From Phoronis australis (taxonomy: Eukaryota > Phoronida > Phoronidae), in assembly GCA_002633005.1 (NCBI GenBank), contig NMRA01000273.1:253555-317554 (forward strand): a stretch of 64,000 bases of DNA, given 5' to 3'. The notes under the pieces were generated by a model, which did no database searches, was not told the DNA's origin, and was given only the letters and a program-made list of their open reading frames with translations. The position numbers and the translations under genes were made by a program. This document shows positions 12,101 through 20,860 of the stretch, piece by piece; the stretch's first letter is position 1, and the number at the start of each line of letters is the position of its first letter.

Positions 12101-13690
12101 ATGGGCAATACAATTGCACGAACTCATGGTTAGGGCAACCACAATTTCCAGTTTTTCTTGATGCATAAGGTATCAAACAAATGACAACAAAATACAATAC
12201 TTGCAATTTTACTTTCCTATTTTGCACTTTCACCACTTCAGGCGCTGTAGGTCACCACTTCAGGCACTCCACTTAGTCAAATTTCGAATTGTGTCGGTTG
12301 ACCTACTGTATGTCAGTCAACATCCCAGCCCCATAGATGGCAATAAAACTTAGCAATAACAAAAAACTGGACTTGCAATTCTTCCCCAAATCTGTGACAG
12401 TTTTAATTCCCATAAATATTTGTTTGGAGAAGCTATGCATAAGAACACGGAGATATATATGGATCTTACATGTGTGCAGAGACGACAAGGAAGTGGAATC
12501 ACCGATATGATGATAAACTGGCAATCCCATTGCCTAAACCCACAACTGACCTTTGACACCTCCGCTTCATAGCTCTGTTTGACGTGCAACAGCTGCCCAT
12601 CCAAACACGAGATTTGTGTTTCCTTATTCTGAAGTTCATGCTGTAGTTTCTCCTGACGCGAGGCTAGACGGTCACATGACTCCACCAGAGACTGGTTTTC
12701 CCTCTTTAGCGACACCTGCTGGGTCTTCTCCTCTTCAGTCTTACGCTTCTGGTTTGCTAGTGCCTAACAAGGAAGTGATAAGTGTGCACGTCANTGTGCA
12801 ACACGGAGCGGTGTCTCATGTCCACGTAAAGAATGATAAACAGCAAAGCTATGAAGACCACTCGGCACTCACTATTTCAAACACTTCAAGAGTAGCCAAG
12901 ATTAATTGGCATCAGTCGACCTGGACACCAACCTTACAAATCAGGCAACATGAGCACTTGAAAACCACAGCACCAAAAGGAAAACAGCTGGAATTCTTAG
13001 AAATATGCTGCTAGTGAATCACTGATATGATGGTAAACTGGCAATCCCATTGCCTAAACCCACAACTGACCTTTGACACCTCCGCTTCATAGCTCTGTTT
13101 GACGTGCAACAGCTGCCCATCCAAACACGAGATTTGTGTTTCCTTATTCTGAAGTTCATGCTGTAGTTTCTCCTGACGCGAGGCTAGGCGGTCACATGAC
13201 TCCACCAGAGACTGGTTTTCCCTCTTTAGCGACACCTGCTGGGTCTTCTCCTCTTCAGTCTTACGCTTCTGGTTTGCTAGTGCCTAACAAGGAAGTGATA
13301 AGTGAGCATGTCAGCAACTTTAAACTAGAAACATCTCGGAAAAACCTCTATGCTCAGTTTTCAAGCTATAGACGATATACTTTAACTTAAATGTTCCAAC
13401 GAATATGGCACTTTTATGTACTCAATATCAGAACAACTGTCCAAAAATATTCCAAAAGAGAACAGATTCAAAACCACAATTTCCTCTGACATTGATGGAG
13501 AACAGGGGGATTTTCCATGCCCAAACTGGAATAAAAACGCTGAACTACTAACTTGTTCCAAGCTCTCAAACTGAAACTGTTTTTGCTGCCTCTCTTTCTT
13601 GAACTTTTCAAGTTGATTTTCGATCTCCCCAATTCTCTGAAGGGCCTTGGATGGCAGACCGTCCTTCCATTCATTGGCTACCCAACTCAT
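111..13690 (-). CDS. CENPF: CENP-F (mitosin)-like kinetochore coiled-coil protein, 5' and central part
   Basis: Exons in transcript order: 13690-13553, 13283-13071 (near-identical copy 12763-12551), 11624-11478, 11203-11081, 9809-9555, 9175-8966, 8591-8424, 7590-1594, 1207-641, 332-111. All have AG/GT borders and all junctions are phase 0, giving about 2,680 codons if the duplicated exon is counted once. The start is the ATG at 13690, because the protein then opens MSWVANEWKDGLPSKALQ, closely matching the conserved CENP-F N-terminal signature (MSW..EEWKEGLP..ALQKI) and continuing through a K/Q-rich helix and a KRENQ.L segment as in vertebrate CENP-F. The rest is almost uninterrupted heptad-repeat coiled coil. 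In vertebrates CENP-F binds outer kinetochores, microtubules, dynein adaptors and the nuclear envelope, and is farnesylated at the C-terminus. The C-terminal kinetochore and CAAX part lies beyond position 1. Family assignment is firm at the N-terminus; the middle is generic coiled coil. Confidence 0.9.
1594..7590 (-). CDS. CENPF: Giant 5,997-base coding exon of the CENP-F-like gene
   Basis: One open exon of 1,999 codons (about residues 419-2417), bounded by TTCACAG at the acceptor and CTGCAG/GTGAGT at the donor. Composition is rich in E, K, Q, L and S with almost no proline, as expected for a long parallel coiled coil. It contains a direct internal duplication of 822 bases (274 residues): 6139-5318 and 5317-4496. 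Vertebrate CENP-F also has very large central exons and internal repeats. The antisense open frames over this exon are codon-bias shadows. Confidence 0.92.
4496..6139 (-). repeat. Internal tandem duplication (2 x 822 bases, 2 x 274 aa) inside CENP-F-like exon
   Basis: Copy 1 (5318-6139) and copy 2 (4496-5317) start with RELEERQQRIE(K/S)LS, share LKLESSQAEAASIQK and DMECLTEQME(T/S)EMSKS, and end with (N/H)MALK.EEL.QV. The offset is exactly 822 bases at several anchors, so reading frame and heptad register are kept. The copies have many amino-acid differences, so this is an old duplication in the gene rather than an assembly error. Confidence 0.93.
9208..9545. repeat. 42-bp minisatellite in a CENP-F-like intron
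   Basis: About eight diverged units. The TGAA core recurs at 9250, 9292, 9333, 9378, 9420, 9461 and 9503, a spacing of 41-45 and mostly 42 bases. A typical unit on the plus strand reads TTAGTCTGAGTAGCAGACTG followed by a T-rich part and TGAACACA. It starts nine bases into the intron after the 9809-9555 exon. Because 42 is a multiple of three, minus-strand frames stay open and translate to 14-residue repeats. Confidence 0.85.
10130..10960. repeat. Dispersed repeat copy 1, with CTCF-like motifs
   Basis: Lies in the CENP-F-like intron between exons 11203-11081 and 9809-9555. It shares phrases with 33100-36998 and 52640-53345: TTTCATGAAAATCC, GATACAGCC, GTAAAAACCTAAAATTGCCA, and a right end with CCCACATATAAATG. 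It carries CCAC.AGG-type motifs at 10161, 10452, 10612 (CTACTAGGTGGCGCAA) and 10758, plus an inverse match AGCGCCACCTAC at 10200. No long open frame. Family name unknown to me. Confidence 0.75.
11690..12793. repeat. Allele-like copy A of duplicated CENP-F intron/exon segment
   Basis: Matches 12795-13313 in the same order across a single n at 12794. The two agree over 11690-11905 with 12795-13015, and over about 12498-12793 with 13018-13313, with scattered single-base differences. Copy A has about 592 extra bases (11906-12497). It includes exon copy 12763-12551, which encodes the same 71 residues as 13283-13071. Confidence 0.9.
12795..13313. repeat. Allele-like copy B of duplicated CENP-F intron/exon segment
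   Basis: Direct duplicate of 11690-12793 lacking the 592-base middle. Contains exon 13283-13071. Differences such as CGTGTCTAATG/CGTGTCTCATG and GAGGCTAGACGG/GAGGCTAGGCGG look allelic. Two copies of this exon in one transcript would repeat 71 residues in frame. Confidence 0.9.
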
Positions 13691-16600
13691 GATGACGGGC
13701 AAAGCTTAATCAGTAAGCCTGAAAGTACATGGGTGAAACATGAACATCACAAAACACTTACCTGTAATCATGACTTTTGTGTTTTGTTTGCAAGTTGAAT
13801 TGTTCAGTCATAGACCAGGACTTTTCTGAGCTTTACAAACACATGACTTCATACAATTTGTAATGTGATGAAAAGCGTATCCTACTATCTGCCCGTTTTT
13901 ATCATTGCTTCGGTACACTAATATCGGATAAGCCGCTGTTATCAAACATAAACTAATGCCAAACACAAATCGCGTAGATGAATATGTGTGACTCTTTCTA
14001 CCACAGGGTGGAAACCATAGAGAGAAGTAGCAAGATTGCAGCCACTGTTGTCACTGCTGTCATATACAAAGGCAAACACCGACTAATCAATGTCAGTGTC
14101 TGTTTATGACGTCAGATGGTGCAAGCCTACTAGGTGGTTTGCTGGTGAGCCGCGTTGGTCTGAGAAAGTTTGACTACAGTGATATGTAATTTTCCAAATC
14201 ATAATTTAAGGTTGTTTTATCCTTGTTCCTATCCCTAATGGTACTAATCATCTTCAAAAAATAAACATGTTTGGAAACAGCATGCATAAAAGGTTCTAGA
14301 AATGGTCGTAAAAGAAACAGTGCTTGATGCTTGGCACAACATCAATTGGCAAACTGTGACCAGGTAAATTCTTAGATTGCCAAACAGGGATTGAAGTCAT
14401 CAAAACAAGGAAACCTCATAAGGAGGAATTGCAAAAGTTTGTGGTGTGACAATCCTGACAGCAGTTTTGGTGACCAGAGATTGTGTTTGGCGACCAGAGA
14501 TTTTTGTTAAGTTGCCAAATGCGACTTGGTGTTAAGCTAAGCATTGAACACTGCAACACATCAAAAAACAGACAATCGGCACCTTGTCTGTGCACGACTC
14601 ATAAGCAGACCCTTCCAATTTTTGTTGAGTGACCACCGTATCTAGTTGGCCAGTAGAGACAGGAGCTTCATACGCCGGAAGCTTTTCGGCAAATTATGTA
14701 TGACACTGATTAAAACATCAAAGTCATGTTGTTTTAAGTACTTTTTGCATATGACACAAATAGATACCTTACGAGGTCGCCTATGTCATTAATTATTTTC
14801 AACTCGAATAAATACTCCCGTTATCAAACTTTTTCTTAGAGCAGTCCCTCGTTCAGTTCCCAAAAAACGGAAACGAGCCATTTTTACAAAGCGCACGCCA
14901 GGCAGCCAGAGGATATCATATGACGTCATACCACCTGCCATGCGCAGCTTGTTAAAAATAGCTAGTTGCCGATTTGCGGGAACTGAACGAAGAACTGCTC
15001 GAATAAAAAGTTTGATAACAGGACTATTTCTTAGAGTTGGAAGGAATTAAAGACATCGACGGCCTGTTAGGTGTCCGTCTTGATAACCTGACTTTAATTT
15101 TTTAATCTGCGTGAGGCATAATCATTGAAAAGCTTTCGGCATATGAAGCGCCTACAGAAGCTTCACCATCTGTACTTCACTAGAAACAGTGGTCACTGTC
15201 TAGTTGATAATGTCAGCAAATGAGTATTGGCATCGGTGAGCCATGTCTACTCTCTATACAGACACTACGATTTCCCTCCTCTCAACCAAAAACCCACTTT
15301 TCAGACAAAAGCCAGGAAGCCACAGTGAGTAACAGATATCTGTCCCCTCTACCGGCTCTACACTCTACTTCTCCTTGCCCTTAGGCTTAGAGTTAGACCT
15401 TGACCCGTCTGTGATCACTCACTGGCACCATAGATACTCGTAGTCTATACTGGTACTGCACTGAGCGAGGTCAGCGAGGACCCTGACCAATGATAAAAAA
15501 GAATCAAGAATCTTTACTTAACGTCGTTCGGAGAACAGATTAACATTAGCCTGCTAGTTCTAGCCAGTTGGGCTATTTCTACGACATTAATAAAATGTGA
15601 AAGTTGTGCTTTAATTAATAAACCCTATTACAAATTCAACAGTTGTCCATGACTAGAAGCTTTTTCACTGAAATGCAACGATAAATAACGCGAATACTTA
15701 CATTATGACATACATAAATTTGAAGTTTGACAAAACGAGTGCACTACACTCTGGAGCATTTAAACTTTACCACTAAAACGGCCTGTGATAATCCTGTGTT
15801 GTGATTGGTCAATACGATGATTTCTAGAATCACAAACTCAGAAGCAAGTTTAAACTCAATTTTAAGCTAGACTGTGACTACAATGCACCATAATTTCGTA
15901 ATATCAATACTTATTTCTTAATTAATATTTAATTACTGACAAATTAAGGCTGAAATATCATTATTATAATATAATTTTATGAAATGTGTTAATGTTATTA
16001 CTTGCATATTGTAAGAACCCTTTTAAAAATAACCAATAGATGTCCCTGTAAAGGTGAAGGTCGCCAAACCAAAACAAAAATTTGATCGGAGTTCAAGAAA
16101 TTTTACGTCCGTATGTGCACACATCATTGAGAAAATGTACCGGTGGTAGGAAATTCAAAAATTTTGTAAAATGATATTGTCGAGTTACTAAGTAGCAGGA
16201 TTTCTAGAATATTGCAGGTTTTCTAGACATGTCCAAGCCAACCAGCTAGCTGCATAATAAAGACTATCGTCAATTGACTCAATATCATATTAACATGATA
16301 AAATGACATGTTACATGTATCAGACAGTAACCACTGTCTCTAGGTGACTAGAGAAGGTGTAGCTCCAAAGTCCAGGATTTGCATCATAAGTACATCACTA
16401 TCAACACCAGATTGTGAGGTAGGCCTCTTATGGGGCTTTNTATGCAAGCATAGAGGCTGCTTCAACAGCAACATTCGAAATACACACTTGGCCTGCGGTA
16501 GCCCGGGGCCACTAGTGGATTTGCAGCGAGGCCAGTAAACTTTCACATATAGCCCTATATGGATGTGGTCTCATATTCAATTAACTGGCTCGGTGGGTCA

Positions 16601-16805
16601 GCATATTTATTTGCTGAAGCTCAAACACTGCTTGACATTCCTCAATTACAGATTTGTAAAAGTGACTGAGTTAGGGAGTCGATCGGACCTCCTGAAACCC
16701 CATCCCTGGATCTTCTCTTGATAAACTTCATTCTTCCACTATAGTGTCTTAAAGTGAAAAGTTTTTGAAAAGTATTTATTGTCATTGTGTTCTTTATTTT
16801 CTTAG
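13691..16805. other. Intergenic region between divergent CENP-F-like and ABRA-like genes
   Basis: Should hold the CENP-F-like promoter and 5' UTR and any upstream ABRA-like exons. An acceptor-like TTTCAG ends at 13719, just upstream of the CENP-F start, so a 5' UTR exon further right is possible. I found no convincing coding exon. It contains the hairpin element at 14811-15028 and a single n at 16440 with no duplicated flank. Otherwise AT-rich and unremarkable. Confidence 0.6.
14811..15028. mobile_element. MITE-like fold-back element with about 51-base inverted arms
   Basis: The left arm 14811-14861 (starts AATACTCCCGTTATCAAACT, ends GTTCAGTTCCC) is the imperfect inverse of 14978-15028 (starts GGGAACTGAACGAAG, ends GATAACAGGACTATT). 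The arms enclose about 116 bases with no open frame. This architecture fits a non-autonomous inverted-repeat transposon. Family not recognised and no clear target duplication was fixed. Confidence 0.75.
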
Positions 16806-16827
16806 AACTCCTGAAGTACAAAAAGTA

Positions 16828-17301
16828 ATGACGGAAGAGTCAGAAGGAGTCTCCAGTAAGACTGTCTTTTGGCAGAAGCAAGTTGAACAGCATCAAGAAA
16901 AACAGCTGATCAACCCTTTCTCGGGTTGGGAAGGTGCTTCCCACAGGCAGGTGTTAACTAAAGATGACCCGCATTATGGACGGCCTGTGGAAGGTTCTAA
17001 GACAGAATTCAGAGGTCACAAGGCTGGTGAGCTTGTGAGTTCTGAAATCCTGAAACTGTGTGAAGTGATATCTGAGCGAGGAAAACTTCATGATAACGGA
17101 TACATTGGTATCACCTTTGGCAGGTTATTTAATGTCTATACCACAATTTCAAATAAGCTTGTTGGAATGCTTGTGAGAGCCAGAAAGCAGAATCTGGTTG
17201 CATTTGAGGGCGAGATGCTTTGGCAAAGAAGGGATGACGATGTTATGATATGGCTGTTACAACCATATGAATCAATAGTGGCTGGTAACGGCCAGAGTTG
17301 A
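16828..17301 (+). CDS. ABRA: ABRA/STARS-like Costars-domain protein (3' exon)
   Basis: The exon begins after a good acceptor (TTTATTTTCTTAG, exon from 16806) and is open to TGA at 17299-17301. From the ATG at 16828 it gives 157 residues; the frame is also open back to the acceptor, so coding sequence may extend into an unseen upstream exon. It contains NPFSGW, then YGRP.EGSKTE, then a full Costars domain (about residues 69-148) with ITFGRLFN.Y, VG.L.RARK..LV.FEGE and MLWQ..DDDV. The NPF and YGRP segments upstream of Costars are typical of ABRA (STARS) and absent from the shorter ABRACL. ABRA binds actin and promotes Rho/MRTF-SRF signalling in muscle. It is oriented head-to-head with the CENP-F-like gene about 3.1 kb away; no shared regulation is implied. 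Confidence 0.9.
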   Translation: MTEESEGVSSKTVFWQKQVEQHQEKQLINPFSGWEGASHRQVLTKDDPHYGRPVEGSKTEFRGHKAGELVSSEILKLCEVISERGKLHDNGYIGITFGRLFNVYTTISNKLVGMLVRARKQNLVAFEGEMLWQRRDDDVMIWLLQPYESIVAGNGQS

Positions 17302-20248
17302 TGATGCTTTATGTTTGTGATTTGGTGATCAATGCTTGTATCATCCATTAATCAGTAATGAATGTCACTGCTACTGTGGGGAACCGGGGGCCTGTTTCAC
17401 GTAAAGTAACTTTACGCCGAGGTCGGAAATTTTGTTTTGCGCTCTCATTTAATTATTGCAGTACTGAGTAAACGTTTTGCTAGTAAAAAGAACACAGTTC
17501 ATCAATAATTTATCGAAATTATCCAAATAATTTAAGATTTTGGATATGTCAGACAATTTGTGTCCAGCACAAGACAAAATTTTTGACTGACAAAATTTTT
17601 GATGTAAGCTTTTAGTAATGTTTCATGAAACTGGCCCTGTGTTATGTTACGGTAAACATTCTTCCATTTCATACAAAAACTATTACTAAAGTTGCCTCAT
17701 TTCTATTTTTCAGGGGCTTATCACATTTTTACAAATGCTCAAAAAGTTGTTGGTAATAGCTATACCATATAAACCATGCTAAAAGCAAAGTAAATTATCC
17801 TGAAAAGTTATTTTTGTTAAGAAATTTATCAAAAAGAAATTTCATCTCCGCCATACTGTGTCTCAAACTGAAGATTGTTTGCCATAAACTATTGATTTTA
17901 TAATCTTGTGTTATGTTTTTATGCTCTAATCTGTGAAACACATTGCCATATTTGGAAATTTTCCTAAAGTAACTTCATGTACTTAATTACTGAAATTTTA
18001 GTCACAAGTCTTCTTTGCACTGAAGAGTCAGTATGTTTTGTAATACAAGAATTAGGCAAAGAAATTACCCCAGGTTAGTTTGAAATTGCTGTTTGAACTT
18101 TGCGATGTTCATGGTTTTGCTGTGATTTTGTGCCAAAGATGTTGTGCAATTCTGCTAGAACTGTGATGTTTTCATTTCCTTTTGAATGCAATAACAACAT
18201 TTCAGACTATAATTATGATCATTGTATTTGTTTGTATAACTGCCATTTTTGTATCACATCAGCCATATCAACAATAGTAACAACAGACTGCTGGACTGCC
18301 ATGTGAAATATACAACTCACACTCTATGATTTTGTGGGCCTGGAACACACCACAACCATATATATTTAATTGGTAATTTTTTCACAGTTATTGCAGCCCC
18401 AACACATATTACCAAATCATTGGTGAATAAGAAACAGCAGAGATCTAACACACACACTAATAACTCCACTGTCCATACATGATTTTAAAGCCTTTTCCAA
18501 GTCATTCATAAACATGACGAATAGATGAAGTTACATAGCTTATAGTATATCTTGAGAGACAAAGACAGTTAGTAAACAATAGCAACACATCATACAAGCT
18601 GATGATTCGTCTATTATCTGAATACACATAAATAACTAATATTATATCACACTTGTTTTTTTTTCTCTTGAATTGAGCCATTTTGACTGTGTCTGCTTTT
18701 GCATCGTCAAGTCATTTTGTTGAACTTGAACATGCTGTTGATTTATTCTGTTTAAGGTTATTTCAAACCTTATTTAGTGGCCTCTGTTCTAACTCGTATA
18801 TCAAAAAAACTAAGCTTTGTCAACTAGTAAAAGTATATATTTTCTGAAAGAGCAAAGATCAGGAAATATAAATATACTTTTTGTATTTATTTGTCATTAT
18901 TATTTTTACGTAAAAACCTTTTTTAAGTAAAAATTCCATTTTTAAGAAAGGTACATTCATAGCAAAATAACCCCTCGGTCGATTTTAACGAAACCTTTTT
19001 TAAATGAAAACTTCATCAATTACCTCAAAAACGCTGTTAGGAATTTTCGATTAGTTTGTTTGTTTGGTTTCTATGACAAATAAACTCGCAAAACGTAAGG
19101 TATTTTTGTAAAAAATTGAAGTCGTATTCGTTTTTGCCACATTACACAAAAACTAAGCTTTTATATCAAAAATCCTAACAGCGTTTTTGAGATTGGTGAC
19201 TAAATATTAAGTCTGGAAAGTTTCAGCGAAATCCATCGAGCCATTTTCGAGAACTCGTGTTCCTAAGTTCAAATAAAGTCGATTTGCCGAAGCCGAGAAA
19301 AAGCCGATTAAACTGGGACACGTGAAAATCTCTAAGTCTTTGGTTAATTATTCTGTGAAAACTTGTTTTCGGTATACATAACCTATAGAATCCTTAACTA
19401 TGTCACCAATTTCAATGTTTTCTTGCAATGTTAACTAATTTTGCAGTGCGTAACTAACTTAAATATCATTAAAACCTCAAATAGACCTATCTTTCGCAGC
19501 CAACTTCTGCCATTTTGTACGACCTACTTTCTAAGTAGGTCACAGTTCATAGCCTGTACACGTCACGTGCTGGGAGACTGATACCAAACCAAGTAAGAAA
19601 TGGATAACAAAAATTGAATTGGTGGTTAAAGTAAGTCGTTAACATGAAATCGAAACATCGAAATGTTAACTTAATAATTGAATTAAGGAATAAGGGGGAG
19701 GATTTATCTCTTTTCACAACTTTCTGTGTTCATGACCAGACTGAGGCCTGAGGCAACTCGTAGCATTCGTTTTCAACGTCAACGGTCGTATGCATGTAGA
19801 CGCACAACTCCCTTAGGATCAAAACTACGTTTTGTCTTTGTTTTCCCCGGCACCATTCTATCATAACCACACCTCGTTGGTTCAATGTTATGGCGAATTT
19901 GTGAATGAAAGGACTGAGGGTATACCGAAGCTGTTCTGTACCTGGCGGGAGACTCAATTTACTTGAAAGCCCTTTAACCTTTGACATTGGATAAGTGGTA
20001 AACAAATATCCACGCGGTTGTGCGGTTCCAAGGTGGTTCTGCTAAATCTTTTTTTTCTCGCTACGCAGTATATATTTCGTATTTGAAGTTCCCCGAGAAT
20101 GAAGAAAAGGTATTTTGCTAGACACAAGTGAAATATTGTAAAAATGGCCCATTTTTGTGAATAAGGTTGGAAATATCCTTAAAAAGTAACTTTAAGCACT
20201 ACATTGGAGGGTCAAAATAGATCAACATAGAAGTAAGATAAAATAAGA
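17302..20248. other. Intergenic region, ABRA-like 3' side to ATP13A-like 3' side
   Basis: Probably includes the ABRA-like 3' UTR. Plus-strand AATAAA words occur near 19080 and 19270, but I cannot choose a poly(A) site. It holds the fold-back at 19024-19191. No open frame here resembles a known protein. Confidence 0.5.
19024..19191. repeat. Short fold-back repeat
   Basis: CTCAAAAACGCTGTTAGGA at 19024-19042 is exactly inverted at 19173-19191 (TCCTAACAGCGTTTTTGAG), enclosing about 130 bases of AT-rich sequence. It could be a small MITE or a decayed inverted repeat; no coding content. Confidence 0.65.
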
Positions 20249-20502
20249 ATGAAGAGGTTTATTTAGCCAAACACCATAGTATAACCATTGAGAAACAAGT
20301 GCTAACTTTCCTTGTTTTGTGCCTTGATTTTTGCAAGGATCACAAACAAATTGAGAATATTTGGCACTTGCCAAGGATGAAGCGGTTTATTTAGCCAAAC
20401 ACCATAGTATAACCATTGAGAAACAAGTGTTAACTTTCCTTGTTTTGTGGCTTAATTTTTGCAAGGATCACAAACAAATTGAGAATATTTGGCACTTGCC
20501 AC
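20249..20502. repeat. Tandem duplication of 128 bases downstream of ATP13A-like stop
   Basis: Two direct copies (about 20249-20374 and 20375-20502), with GGTTTATTTAGCCAAACACC at 20256 and again at 20384, offset 128 bases, and a handful of substitutions. On the minus strand each copy has an AATAAA hexamer (20258-20263 and 20386-20391), placed about 470-600 bases past the ATP13A-like stop. They may therefore be duplicated polyadenylation signals. Confidence 0.85.
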
Positions 20503-20771
20503 TATGTCATTTCCTAAGCATCACTCAATAAAACTTTGACATGTTTCTATAGCAACTAGAAACAAAATATAACTTACACAATATCGTTATAAAACTAACC
20601 TTGTGTTGTGACTAACAAATATAATAAATACGAAACTGACGATATAACTCGTGTAAAGATTGAACATTCATGACTAGATGTACAAGTGTTCCAAAAACTG
20701 GAATTTTTATGTCACTTCAACTCGACAACTTTTATAAAGCTCGCCTTGTGTCTTGATTGTATATGTAAATG

Positions 20772-20845
20772 TATGCGTAGTGCGTGCATGTATATACATG
20801 TATAAATATATGCGTAGTGCGTGCATGTATATGCATGTATAAATG
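20772..20845. repeat. 37-base tandem duplication in the ATP13A-like 3' UTR
   Basis: TGCGTAGTGCGTGCATGTAT occurs at 20774 and again at 20811, each followed by A-T-G-C-A-T palindromic steps and TGTATAAAT. It lies immediately downstream of the stop codon at 20861 (minus strand). Confidence 0.8.
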
Positions 20846-20860
20846 TAATTAGAGAGAACG

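Noticed and set aside
12551-13283. Treating the two 71-codon CENP-F exons as two real successive exons
   Set aside because: They encode the same residues, lie in blocks that also share intron sequence, and are split by a single n. An allelic duplicate is the simpler reading.
16340-16546. Overlapping open frames on both strands around the n at 16440
   Set aside because: Short, span an undetermined base, lack splice context or recognisable homology.
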